A program made the translations under genes and the position numbers. Source: Sulfurisoma sp963709555 (lineage in GTDB: Bacteria; Pseudomonadota; Gammaproteobacteria; Burkholderiales; Rhodocyclaceae). Taken from it: DNA of 64,000 bases. Location of the stretch: positions 496,001-560,000 of the forward strand of contig CAVPWR010000008.1 in the NCBI GenBank assembly GCA_963709555.1, read 5' to 3'. Below the pieces are notes generated by a model that had not been told where the DNA came from, did no database searches, and was given only the letters and a program-made list of their open reading frames with translations. Positions 42,661 through 51,196 of this stretch are shown here, in pieces. Within the stretch, counting starts at the first letter, position 1. Every line of letters starts with the position of its first letter.

Positions 42661-44386
42661 GGCGTCTTCGTCTGCGGCGGGCCGCCTTGGCCGATTTCGC
42701 GCAGCTTGGCGCGGCGGGCCTCGATCTCGGCGATTTCGGCCTGCGTTTCCGGGCTCAGCTGCTCGGTGTTTTCCGGGTGCGCCGCGGCCTTCTGCGCCTG
42801 GGCGCGGGCCATGGCGGCGGCGATCAGCGCCTTCTTGGCGTCGGCGGCAGCCAGCTGCGCCGGAGGTGCGCGGCGTCCTCGCCTGCGCGGCGTCGCGGTT
42901 TTCTCAGCGGCGTCTGCCGCGGTCTGCCGCTGCCTGCGCCGCCAGCTTGGCCTTGGTCTCGGCGGCCTTGGCGGCAAGCTTGGCGGCCTTCTCGGCCTTC
43001 TCGCGCTCCTCGCGGGCGAGGCGGAACTCGTAGCGTCGCGCGCCGTGTCGGCCGCGGCCTTCTCGTTCTCGCGCGCCCAGATCTCGCTCTTGGCAAAGCG
43101 GATAGTAATCGACCAGCGGGATGCGCGAGGGGCAGACGTAGGCGCAGCAGCCGCATTCGATGCAGTCGAAGAGGTGGTATTCCTGCGCCTTGCCGAAGAT
43201 CTTCGCCTGGAGAACCAGTAGATCTCGAACGGCTGCAGGTCGGCCGGACAGGCCAGTGCGCATTCGCCGCAGCGGATGCAGGGCATCTCGGGCGGCGGCG
43301 GCGGGAACAGCGCCTTCGAGCCGGCGAGGATGCAGTTGGTGGCCTTGACCACGGGCACCGTAGGCGGCCGGCATGCGAAGCCCATCATCGGCCCGCCCAT
43401 GATGACGCGGTCGCTGTCGGCGCTTGGCATGGCCAGTGCGATCAGGTCCTTCATCGGCGTGCCGAAGCGCACCTCGTAGTTGCGCGCCGTCTCGACGTTG
43501 CCGGCGAGGTGACGATGCGCGAGATCAGCGGCCGGCCGAGCTCGAGCGCCTCCCACACGGCGTAGGCGGTGCCGACGTTGAAGCACTGCACGCCGTAGTC
43601 GGTCGAGCGCTTGCCGTGGGGCACCTCGATGCCGGTGAGCACGCGGATCAGTTGCTTGTCGCCGCCGGCGGGGTAGCGCGTCGGCACGGCGACGACCTCG
43701 ATGCGTCTCGGCCTTGAGCCGTTCGACCGCGGCCCGCATCGCGGCCACCGCCTCGGGCTTGTTGTCCTCGATGCCGACCAGCACCTGCTGCGCCTGCGTC
43801 AGGTCGCGCAGGATCGCGGCACCCTGACGATGCCCTCGGCCGCTCGCGCATCTGCATGTCGTCGCAGGTGATGAAGGGCTCGCATTCGGCGCCGTTGATC
43901 ACCAGCGTGTCGAGATGGCCGAGCTTGCCGGGATTGACCTTGAGGTGCGGGGGAACACCGCGCCGCCGAGGCCGACCACGCCGGCGTCGCGCAGTGCAGT
44001 CGCGAATCTCCCCCGGCGACATGGAGCGCCAGGGCACCGGCGGCATGTTCGATCCACTCGTCCTTGCCGTCGGGATCGATCACCACACAGAGCGCGGAGA
44101 GCCCCGAAGTGTGCGGCATCAGCCGCATCTCGACGGCTTTGACGGTGCCCGAGGTCGAGGCATGCACCGCCGAGGACATGTTGCCGTCCGGGCCGCCGAT
44201 GAGCTGGCCCTTCTTCACTGCATCGCCGGCGTGCACCAGCGGGTGCGGCGTGCCACCGATGCTCTGGTGCAGCGGGATGACCAGCTCGGCCGGCAGCGGC
44301 GCCTCGGCGATCGGGGAGCTGATTCGACTCGCCCTTGTGGTAGTCGGGCTTGACGCCGCCGTTGAAGCTGAAGAGCTTCCTCAGCA
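42660..44386 (-). pseudogene. rnfC: Rnf complex subunit RnfC, reading frame broken many times
   Basis: Homology to RnfC is continuous at protein level but spread over all three frames: LRKLFSFNGGVKPDYHKGES, HPLVHAGDAVKKGQLIGGPD, MSPGEIRDC, HLKVNPGKLGHLDTLVINGA, LVGIEDNKPEAVAAMRAAVE, PTRYPAGGDKQLIRVLTGIE, NYEVRFGTPMKDLIALAMP, then the two [4Fe-4S] motifs CIRCGECALACP and CIECGCCAYVCPS, and an Ala/Lys-rich helical tail. At least nine frame changes fall in 1.7 kb. The start codon is not visible. RnfC binds NADH/FMN and links ferredoxin or NAD to the membrane subunits. Intact motifs in alternating frames favour local sequence error. Confidence 0.8.
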
Positions 44387-44387
44387 G

Positions 44388-44939
44388 TCACGCGGCCTTC
44401 TTCACTTCGAAGATCGGGTAAGTCCACTTCCAGGTTTCGACCGTCTCGGCGATCGGCACCATGGCGATGCAATCGACCGGGCAGGGCGGCAGGCACAGCT
44501 CGCAGCCCGTGCATTGCAGGGCGACGATGGTGTGCATCTGCTTGGCGGCGCCGACGATGGCGTCGACCGGGCAGGCCTGGATGCACAGCGTGCAGCCGAT
44601 GCAGGTCTGTTCGTCGATGAAGGCCACGCTCTTCGGCTTCTCGACGCCATGCTCGGCATCGAGCGGCTTGAACTCGCGGCCCAGCAGGTCGGCCAGCTTG
44701 CGGATACCTTCCTCGCCGCCGGGCGGGCAGCAGTTGATGTCGGCCTCGCCCTTGGCCACCGCCTGGGCGTAGGGCTTGCAGCCAGGGTAACCGCACTGGC
44801 CGCACTGTGTCTGCGGCAGGATGGCGTCGATCTTCTCGACCAGCGGGTCGCCCTCGACCTTGAAGCGCACGGCGGCATAGCCGAGCGCAGCGCCGAGGAC
44901 GATGGCGCCGAGCGCCATGACGAGAATCGCCGAAAGCAT
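44388..44939 (-). CDS. rnfB: Rnf complex ferredoxin-like subunit RnfB
   Basis: 183 aa. An N-terminal membrane helix (ILVMALGAIVLGAALGYAAV), a four-Cys cluster region (TQCGQCGYPGCKPYAQAV with a later CC in INCCPPGG), then two [4Fe-4S] ferredoxin motifs CIGCTLCIQACPVD and CTGCELCLPPCPVDCI. It is shorter than some RnfB proteins, with no extra ferredoxin repeats. The ATG shares one base with the rnfA stop (TAATG). Confidence 0.95.
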   Translation of the reverse strand: MLSAILVMALGAIVLGAALGYAAVRFKVEGDPLVEKIDAILPQTQCGQCGYPGCKPYAQAVAKGEADINCCPPGGEEGIRKLADLLGREFKPLDAEHGVEKPKSVAFIDEQTCIGCTLCIQACPVDAIVGAAKQMHTIVALQCTGCELCLPPCPVDCIAMVPIAETVETWKWTYPIFEVKKAA

Positions 44940-45523
44940 TACCGGTACTTGTCCAGCCCGGCGAAGCCCATGAAGGCGAGGCTCATGAGGCCGGCGGTGA
45001 TCATGGCGATGGCGGTGCCGCGGAAGAACACCGGCACGTCGGCGCCCTCGAGGCGCTCACGGATGCCGGCGAACAGCACCAGCGCCAGGGTGAAGCCCAT
45101 GGCGCTGCCGAAGCCGAACAGCAGCGACTCGACCAGGTTATGGCGCAGGCCGATGTTGAGCAGCGGAATGCCGAGCACGGCACAGTTGGTGGTGATCAGC
45201 GGCAGGTAGATGCCCAGCACCTGGTGCAGCACCGGGCTGGTCTTCTGGATCACCAGCTCGGTGAGCTGGACGATGGCGGCGATGGTGACGATGAACGACA
45301 GCGTGCGCAGGTACTGCAGGTCGTTGGGGATCAGCAGCCAGGAATCGATGACGTAGCTGGTGCCGCAGGCCAGGGTCAGCACGAAGGTGGTGGCCGCGCC
45401 CATGCCGACCGCGGTTTCCAGCTTCTTCGACACGCCCATGAACGGGCACAGCCCGAGGATGCGGACGAAGACGACGTTGTTGACGAGAACCGCGCCGAGG
45501 AGGATGAACAGGTAGCTGGTCAT
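44939..45523 (-). CDS. rnfA: Rnf complex subunit RnfA
   Basis: 194 aa, six-helix membrane subunit and first gene of the operon. Conserved FVRILGLCPFMGVSKKLETA near residues 20-39 and PLITTNCAVLGIPLLNI around 105-121, each with the Cys that in Rnf/Nqr relatives helps hold an intramembrane Fe-S centre. The start MTSYLFILLGAVLVNN at 45523 is chosen over 45592, which adds a non-conserved extension. The operon order is rnfA-B-C-D-G-E. The pump couples ferredoxin/NAD redox chemistry to ion movement, for example to feed nitrogenase or redox sensors; no nif genes are in view. Confidence 0.95.
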   Translation of the reverse strand: MTSYLFILLGAVLVNNVVFVRILGLCPFMGVSKKLETAVGMGAATTFVLTLACGTSYVIDSWLLIPNDLQYLRTLSFIVTIAAIVQLTELVIQKTSPVLHQVLGIYLPLITTNCAVLGIPLLNIGLRHNLVESLLFGFGSAMGFTLALVLFAGIRERLEGADVPVFFRGTAIAMITAGLMSLAFMGFAGLDKYR

Positions 45524-45657
45524 GGTGCGTGGCCGTGGTGCCGACGCGCGAGCGGAAAGAGTGATTATCGCCGGTTTGGCGGGGCCGAACAACCCTGAAA
45601 CCCGCGTCGGTATTCGCTTGGCGGGCCGTCGCGGAGCTTGCGGGAGGCTGACGAAAG

Positions 45658-46806
45658 TCAGTCGAAAGCCGCCGCCGCGTAGGGTCGTCCGCTGTCGGCG
45701 GCAAGCCCGGCGTGGGTCACCGTGCCGCGATGTACCTGCAGGCCGGCGGCGAGCCCTGGATCGGCGGCGCAGGCCTGCTGCAGGCCCCTGCGGGTCAATG
45801 CCAGGACGTGGGACAGCGTCGCCCGGGACAGCGCCAGGGTGGCGGTGCGGGCTACTGCCGCGGGCATGTTGGGCACGCAGTAATGGACGATGCCTTCCTC
45901 GACGAAAAGCGGCGATGTATGGGAGGTGGGCTTCGAGGTTTCCGCGATGCCGCCCTGATCGATGGCGACATCGACCAGTACCGAGCCGGGACGCATGCGC
46001 CGCAGAAGTGTGCGGTCGATCAGGTGTGGTGCGCTTGCGCCGGGGATCAGCACCGCGCCGATCACCAGGTCGGCATCCGCGATGGCGCGGGCGAGCGCAT
46101 GCGGCTCGGCGATGGCCGTCGCGATGCGTCCGGCATAAAAGACGTCAAGCGCCGCGAGCCTTTCCGGGCCGCGGTCGAATAGCGTCACGGCGGCGCCCAT
46201 GCCGACGGCGATCTGCGTCGCGTTGGCGCCGACGTTGCCGGCGCCGATCACCACCACCTTCGCCGGCGGCACCGGGGTGGGGGCAGGCACGCCGCCGAGC
46301 AGCACGCCGGAGCCGCCGTTGGCCATTTGCAGCGCCCAGGCCCCGACCTGCGGCGCCAGGCGGCCGGCGATGCACGACATCGGCGCCAATAATGGCAACT
46401 GAGGCGGCAACTGAGGCGGCAGGCCGCCGCTGGCATCGGTGACGGTCTCGTAGGCGAGGCAGCTCACGCCGGCGTCGAGCATCGCCTGCAGCAGCACCGG
46501 TTCCGGCGCGAAGTGGTGGTAGCAGAAGAGGATCTGCCCCGGGTGCGTCAGCGCGAATTCCGGCGGCTGCAGTTCCTTGACCTTGACGATCAACCCGGCG
46601 GCGCCATAGACCTCGGCCGGCGTCGACGCGATGCGCGCGCCGGCGGCGACGTAGTCGGCATCGGCGAAACCGACCCGCGCGCCGGCGTTGGTTTCGACGA
46701 CCACCGTGCCGCCAGCGCCGACTATTTTCGCCACGCCCGCCGGCGTCAGGCCGACGCGGTATTCGTGGTTCTTGGTTTCCTTCGGGCAGCCGACGACGGC
46801 GACCAT
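45658..46806 (-). CDS. ald: Alanine dehydrogenase
   Basis: 382 aa. Interconverts alanine and pyruvate/ammonia with NAD. N-terminal GCPKETKNHEYRVGLTPAGV with the substrate Arg and Lys, KVKELQPPEF with the catalytic-area Lys, the nucleotide-binding VVVIGAGNVGANATQIAVGM, and the end VPNMPAAVARTATLALSRAT. An odd local repeat LPPQLPPQLP (about residues 129-138) replaces the usual MS-EVAGR-adjacent loop sequence. It stands alone, 10 bp after the VapC-like gene's stop on the transcribed strand. Confidence 0.94.
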   Translation of the reverse strand: MVAVVGCPKETKNHEYRVGLTPAGVAKIVGAGGTVVVETNAGARVGFADADYVAAGARIASTPAEVYGAAGLIVKVKELQPPEFALTHPGQILFCYHHFAPEPVLLQAMLDAGVSCLAYETVTDASGGLPPQLPPQLPLLAPMSCIAGRLAPQVGAWALQMANGGSGVLLGGVPAPTPVPPAKVVVIGAGNVGANATQIAVGMGAAVTLFDRGPERLAALDVFYAGRIATAIAEPHALARAIADADLVIGAVLIPGASAPHLIDRTLLRRMRPGSVLVDVAIDQGGIAETSKPTSHTSPLFVEEGIVHYCVPNMPAAVARTATLALSRATLSHVLALTRRGLQQACAADPGLAAGLQVHRGTVTHAGLAADSGRPYAAAAFD

Positions 46807-46815
46807 GGAATTACC

Positions 46816-47223
46816 TCATGGCTCGACGATGCCGACACCCGATTTCTTGGCGGCGATTCTCAGCTTGCCGTCCTTTGCGGCAATCGGGAGCTTGAAGCGC
46901 ATTGCCAGCTCCAGATACGCGGCGTCGTAAGCGGACAAGTCGAATGTCTGGGCCAGCGACAGCAAACGCTCGGGCGGGACGATGGCGCGGTCAACGTGAA
47001 TCGGCAGCCCCAACTCATACGACACCGCGAGGCGGGCGTCGTCGTCGGCAAGAATGCCTCGCCTGGCGGCGGTTCTGGCGACATTGACCAATTCCAGTTC
47101 CCACAGCGGCGGCACATGGGCGGTCTCGCGGCGGAGCATTTCCAGTACCGCATCGGTATAGGGTGTGGCCTGACCGGCCAGATACCAGCCGGACACCACG
47201 GAATTGTCTACGACGAACGGCAT
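46816..47223 (-). CDS. PIN-domain ribonuclease toxin (VapC-like)
   Basis: 135 aa. PIN-domain acidic residues are present: Asp in FVVDNSVVSGWYL at the N-terminus, Glu in LWELELVNV, and Asp residues in LSAYDAAYLELAMRF and PIAAKDGKLRIAA. Such toxins cleave tRNA or rRNA. Its ATG overlaps the antitoxin stop (TGATG). The full set of catalytic residues suggests an active module. Confidence 0.85.
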   Translation of the reverse strand: MPFVVDNSVVSGWYLAGQATPYTDAVLEMLRRETAHVPPLWELELVNVARTAARRGILADDDARLAVSYELGLPIHVDRAIVPPERLLSLAQTFDLSAYDAAYLELAMRFKLPIAAKDGKLRIAAKKSGVGIVEP

Positions 47224-47402
47224 CAGTCCCTGCCGTCCACGATGGCCTCGCGCAGGTCAAGCGTGCCGTGCTGCCCTTTTCTGATCCGCTTGAGCCGGGC
47301 AATCAGTAAATCGACCTCGCTGACGACCTTTGCGGTCTTCGGCGCGGCGGCGGATTTCGGGGCCTTGCCGGTCTTCGGCTTCTTCATGACTGCGGGGGGC
47401 AT
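47223..47402 (-). CDS. Small antitoxin partner of the PIN-domain toxin
   Basis: 59 aa, basic Lys/Ala-rich N-terminus (MKKPKTGKAPKSAAAPKTAK) and a C-terminal helix (SEVDLLIARLKRIRKGQHGT). Antitoxin identity rests mainly on its position: same strand, one-base overlap with the toxin start, typical size. The start at 47402 is supported by AAGGAA at good spacing. The upstream 125 bp to the pyrD stop contains no gene. Confidence 0.65.
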   Translation of the reverse strand: MPPAVMKKPKTGKAPKSAAAPKTAKVVSEVDLLIARLKRIRKGQHGTLDLREAIVDGRD

Positions 47403-47527
47403 GGTGATTCCTTTCTGCTGCAAGCGGAGAGCGGGACAAGAATAACGCAAGTCAATCCATTCGCCGAGGCAATCCGGTGTCACGAACCTCGCCGGATCGG
47501 GGAAGTGCGGCGGCACGCCTGGCGTGC

Positions 47528-48541
47528 TTATCGCGTCGCCGCCACGCATTCCTTGACGAGTTCGGGTCCGCGATAGATCAGGCCGGAATAGATCTGCACC
47601 AGCGCGGCGCCGGCCTCCAGCTTGGCTTTCGCCTTCGCACCGTCGGTGATGCCGCCGGCGGCGATGATCGGCAGCTCGCCGGCGAGAGCGGTGGCGAGCT
47701 TTCTTACCACTTCGGTGGACTTCTCGAATACCGGCGCGCCGGAGAGCCCGCCGGTTTCGCTGCCGTGCGGCAGGTGTTCGACGCCCTCGCGCGACAGCGT
47801 GGTGTTGGTGGCGATCACCGCCTCGATGCGGTGGCGGCGCAGGGCGTCGGCGATGCCGGTGATCTGCGCGTCGTCGAGGTCGGGGGCGATCTTCAGTGCC
47901 AGCGGCACGTGGCGGCCATGCTGCTGCGCCAGTTGTGCCTGGCGTGCCTTCAGCGCGCCGAGCAGGGCGTCGAGCTCGGCGTCGCCCTGCAGCTGGCGCA
48001 GGTTCTTGGTGTTGGGGCTGGAGATGTTGACCGTGACGTAGCTGGCGTGGGCATAGACCTGGTCGAGGCAGGCGAGGTAGTCGGCGGCGGCCTTGTCGAT
48101 CGGCGTGTCGAAGTTCTTGCCGATGTTGATGCCGAGGATGCCCTTGAATTTCGCGGCCTTGACGTTCGCCACCAGCGCAGCGACGCCGTGGTTGTTGAAG
48201 CCCATGCGGTTGATCACGCCCATGGCCTCGGGCAGGCGGAACAGGCGCGGCTTGGGGTTGCCCGGCTGCGGCCGCGGCGTGACGGTGCCGATCTCGAGGA
48301 AGCCCCAGCCCCAGCCGGCGAGCGCGTCGATGGCTTCGCCGTTCTTGTCGAGGCCGGCGGCCATGCCGACGGGATTGGGGAAGTCGAGGCCCATCACCGC
48401 TACCCGGCGTCCGGGCAGCGGGCGCGCGGCGGGGGCGAGGCCCGAGCGACCCAGTGCCTTCATGCCGGCGATGGACATTTCGTGGGCGGCTTCGGGGTCG
48501 AGGGCGAAGACGAAAGGCTTGAGGAGGCAGTAGGGGAGCAT
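47528..48541 (-). CDS. pyrD: Dihydroorotate dehydrogenase (quinone), class 2
   Basis: 337 aa. Fourth step of pyrimidine synthesis, membrane-associated and quinone-dependent. The N-terminal helix MLPYCLLKPFVFALDPEAAH is the class-2 membrane-binding part. FMN/substrate motifs are VGMAAGLDKNGEAIDAL, INRMGFNNHG, VNISSPNTKNLR with the class-2 catalytic Ser, and IIAAGGITDGAKAK. A CAGTAGGGGAGC ribosome region precedes the ATG. It lies 16 bp after the bpt stop on the same strand and probably shares a transcript with it. Confidence 0.95.
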   Translation of the reverse strand: MLPYCLLKPFVFALDPEAAHEMSIAGMKALGRSGLAPAARPLPGRRVAVMGLDFPNPVGMAAGLDKNGEAIDALAGWGWGFLEIGTVTPRPQPGNPKPRLFRLPEAMGVINRMGFNNHGVAALVANVKAAKFKGILGINIGKNFDTPIDKAAADYLACLDQVYAHASYVTVNISSPNTKNLRQLQGDAELDALLGALKARQAQLAQQHGRHVPLALKIAPDLDDAQITGIADALRRHRIEAVIATNTTLSREGVEHLPHGSETGGLSGAPVFEKSTEVVRKLATALAGELPIIAAGGITDGAKAKAKLEAGAALVQIYSGLIYRGPELVKECVAATR

Positions 48542-48557
48542 GAGGAGCGGGGGCGGA

Positions 48558-49298
48558 TCAGGAGGAATCGGAGTCGTCGAGCTCGCGCCACTGGCTCTGG
48601 CGCAGCCCTTCGAGGGGGCGGAAATTGGCCTTGTAGGCCATCTTGCCGCTGTCGTGGATCCAGTAGCCGAGATAGAGGTAGGGCAGGCCGAGGTACTGAC
48701 ACTGCGCGATCTGCCAGAGCACGGCATAGGTGCCATAACTGGCGTTAGGGGTATCGGGATCGTAGAAGGTGTAGACCGAGGAGAGCCCATCCGGGAGCAG
48801 GTCGACGATGCAGACCATGCGCAGCACACCGTCCTCGCGGAACTCGACCAGGCGGCTGTCAACGTGAGATTGCAGCAGGAAGTGGGCGTACTGGTCGCGG
48901 CTGTCCTGGTCCATGCCGCCGCCGGAATGGCGTGCGGCCTGGTAGCGCTGGTAGAGCATGTAGTGCTCTTCGCGGTAGCTCAGCGGGCGCTCGACGGCGA
49001 CGAGTCCGTGGTGGCGCTTGAGCGAACGGCGCTGGCTGCGGTTGGCCTCGAAGCGCGTCACCGGTACGCGCACCGGCACGCATTCGCGGCAGGCGTCGCA
49101 ATGCGGACGGTAGGTGAACACGCCGCTGCGGCGGAAGCCGGCGCGCACCAGTTCGCCATAGGTCGGGGTGTCGATCAGGTGCGTCGGCGTGGCGACCTGC
49201 GAGCGGGCCACGCGGCCCGGCAGGTAGGAACAGCCGTAGGGCGCGGTGGCGTAGAACTGGAGCAGCGGAAACGGCGGCAGGTCCCGCAGATGAGTCAC
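48558..49298 (-). CDS. bpt: Aspartate/glutamate leucyltransferase (Bpt)
   Basis: 246 aa. Adds Leu from Leu-tRNA to N-terminal Asp/Glu, marking proteins for ClpS-ClpAP. An N-terminal ATE-family cysteine set (YGCSYLPGR; CDACRECVPVRVP), then SQRRSLKRHHGL, QYAHFLLQSHVDSRLVEFRE and SLGTY-like PNASYGTYAVLWQI, with LGYWIHDSGKMAYKANFRPL near the end. Its ATG overlaps the aat stop (ATGA), so both N-degron transferases are made together. Confidence 0.93.
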   Translation of the reverse strand: MTHLRDLPPFPLLQFYATAPYGCSYLPGRVARSQVATPTHLIDTPTYGELVRAGFRRSGVFTYRPHCDACRECVPVRVPVTRFEANRSQRRSLKRHHGLVAVERPLSYREEHYMLYQRYQAARHSGGGMDQDSRDQYAHFLLQSHVDSRLVEFREDGVLRMVCIVDLLPDGLSSVYTFYDPDTPNASYGTYAVLWQIAQCQYLGLPYLYLGYWIHDSGKMAYKANFRPLEGLRQSQWRELDDSDSS

Positions 49299-50011
49299 GG
49301 CGCGCTCCGATATGCGTTCGCCACCGCATCGCCCGGCCAGCGGCCGGGCGCATCACCCGCTGCCGTCAATTCGGCGAGGCGGGCGACGAAGTCGCGGCGC
49401 GGGATAGTGCGGGCGCCGAGGGAGGCTAAGTGGGCGGTTTCCATCTGACAGTCGATTATGCCGAAACCGCGGCGGCGCAGGTGTACACACAAGTGCGCTA
49501 GGGCGATCTTCGAGGCGTCGGTGGCGCGGGAGAACATCGACTCGCCGTAGAAGGCGCGGCCGATGGCGACGCCGTAGAGCCCGCCGGCGAGCTTGCCGTC
49601 GATCCAGGTCTCGACGCTGTGGGCGACGCCGAACTCATGCAGGCGGCGGTAGGCGGCCTGCATTTCGGCGGTGATCCAGGTGCCGGCTTGGCCCTCGCGC
49701 GGGGCCGTGGCGCAGGCGGCTGCGACCGCGGCGAATGCCGTGTCGAGCCGTACCTCGTAACGCTTGTTGCGCAGCACCTTGGCCAGGGCGCGGCCGATCT
49801 TGAGCTCTTCGGGGAACAGCACCATGCGCGGGTCGGGGCTCCACCAGAGTATCGGTTCGCCGGCGGAGAACCAGGGGAAGATGCCGCGGGTGTAGGCGGC
49901 GACGAGGCGTTGCGGCGAGAGGTCGCCGCCGGCGGCCAGCAGGCCGTTGGGCTCGACCAGCGCTGTTTCGACCGGCGGAAAGAGGATTTCCGGCGGCAGC
50001 CAGGGAATCAC
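49295..50011 (-). CDS. aat: Leucyl/phenylalanyl-tRNA--protein transferase
   Basis: 238 aa. Adds Leu or Phe to N-terminal Arg/Lys. Motifs: NGLLAAGGDLSPQRLVAAYT, GIFPWFSAGEPILWWSPDPR, HSVETWIDGKLAGGLYGVAI, and GRAFYGESMFSRATDASKIA, all characteristic. The start is a GTG at 50011 (reads VIPWLPPE, translated as Met), giving a GTGA overlap with the stop of the upstream ABC ATPase; this is the conserved N-terminus. Confidence 0.94.
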   Translation of the reverse strand: MIPWLPPEILFPPVETALVEPNGLLAAGGDLSPQRLVAAYTRGIFPWFSAGEPILWWSPDPRMVLFPEELKIGRALAKVLRNKRYEVRLDTAFAAVAAACATAPREGQAGTWITAEMQAAYRRLHEFGVAHSVETWIDGKLAGGLYGVAIGRAFYGESMFSRATDASKIALAHLCVHLRRRGFGIIDCQMETAHLASLGARTIPRRDFVARLAELTAAGDAPGRWPGDAVANAYRSAP

Positions 50012-51078
50012 GGCGCGCGGGTGGTGAAGGCGACGACGTGATCGACGTCGAGGCGGATGCCGATCTTCTCGCCGATGGCGTGGTTGTGGTGCGAAGGCAC
50101 CAGCGACAGCACCCGCGCGCCGGAGGCCAGCTTGAGGGTGTACATGAACTCGGCGCCGCGAAATGTCTTCTTTTCGACCTCGGCGACGATGCCGGAATCG
50201 TCGTCGTGGATCACGTCGTCGGGCCGCAGCAGCACGTCGAGGCGGCAGCCGCGGCCGCAGCTGGCGCAGTCGGTGCCGCAGTCGAGCGGCACGTCGCTGA
50301 CGAGCCGGCCGAGCTCGACCTGGATGGCGTTGCGGCTGACGACTTCGCCTGGCACGAACACGCCCTGGCCGACGAAGTCGGCGACGTAGCGCGTCGCCGG
50401 CCGGTGGTAGAGGTCGTAGGGCGTGTCCCACTGTTCGATGCGGCCGCGGTTCATGATGCCGACGACATCGGCGACGGCGAAGGCCTCGTGCTGGTCGTGG
50501 GTGACGAGGATGGCGGTGGTGCCGGTGCGCTTGATGATCTCGCGTACCTCGAGCGCGAGGCGCTCGCGCAGTTCGACGTCGAGGTTGGAAAAGGGCTCGT
50601 CGAGCAGCAGCAGGTGCGGATGCGGTGCCAGCGCGCGGGCCAGCGCCACGCGCTGCTGCTGGCCGCCGGAGAGTTCGTGCGGGAATTTCGCGCCGTGGCC
50701 GCCGAGGCCGACGATGTCGAGCAGTTCATCGACGCGTTGCCGTGTCGCTACAGCCGACTTTTCCTGCAGGCCGAAGGCGATGTTGGCCGCGATGGTGAGG
50801 TGCGGGAACAGCGCGTAGTCCTGGAACACCATGCCGATGTGGCGCTGCTCCGGCGGCAGCTGGCGCTGCGGGCTACCGACCATTTCGCCGCGCAGCCGGA
50901 TCTCGCCGGACGTGGGCCGCTCGAAGCCGGCGATCAGGCGCAAGACCGTGGTCTTGCCGCAGCCCGAAGCGCCGAGCAGGCAGCCGATCTCGCCCTCCTC
51001 GAGCGAGATGGACAGGTCGTCGACGATGGCCTGGCGGCCGTAGGCGTGGCTGACGTGATCGAGTTGCAGCAGCGGCAT
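50008..51078 (-). CDS. Iron(III)-type ABC transporter ATP-binding protein (FbpC-like)
   Basis: 356 aa. Walker A GASGCGKTTVLRLIAG near 36-51, signature LSGGQQQRVALARAL, Walker B LLLLDEPFSNLD, switch His in LVTHDQHEAF. After the ATPase core comes a C-terminal regulatory domain with a distinctive cysteine cluster CGTDCASCGRGCRL (about 265-278), unusual for these ATPases and perhaps a metal-sensing feature. The start MPLLQLDHVSHAYGR at 51078 keeps the Fur-box-like palindrome (51092-51108) in the leader. It is divergent from its likely partner permease. Confidence 0.9.
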   Translation of the reverse strand: MPLLQLDHVSHAYGRQAIVDDLSISLEEGEIGCLLGASGCGKTTVLRLIAGFERPTSGEIRLRGEMVGSPQRQLPPEQRHIGMVFQDYALFPHLTIAANIAFGLQEKSAVATRQRVDELLDIVGLGGHGAKFPHELSGGQQQRVALARALAPHPHLLLLDEPFSNLDVELRERLALEVREIIKRTGTTAILVTHDQHEAFAVADVVGIMNRGRIEQWDTPYDLYHRPATRYVADFVGQGVFVPGEVVSRNAIQVELGRLVSDVPLDCGTDCASCGRGCRLDVLLRPDDVIHDDDSGIVAEVEKKTFRGAEFMYTLKLASGARVLSLVPSHHNHAIGEKIGIRLDVDHVVAFTTRAP

Positions 51079-51091
51079 GGGTGGCTCGGAG

Positions 51092-51108
51092 TTGAGAGTC
51101 ATTCTCAA
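51092..51108. promoter_or_regulatory. Fur-box-like palindrome between divergent iron-transport genes
   Basis: TTGAGA-GTCAT-TCTCAA, a perfect 6-bp dyad with a 5-bp centre in a short AT-rich stretch (the other strand reads TTGAGAATGACTCTCAA), resembles Fur sites of proteobacteria. It lies 14 bp before the ATPase ATG and about 90 bp before the permease start, so one site could control both genes by iron. Confidence 0.6.
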
Positions 51109-51196
51109 TTATAATTACTTTTTAATTCAAGTCAGACGCCGTTTTTGCCTGGTTGAAGGGGACGCTGGTGCGCCCCTTAACCTGGCAAAACCGGAC

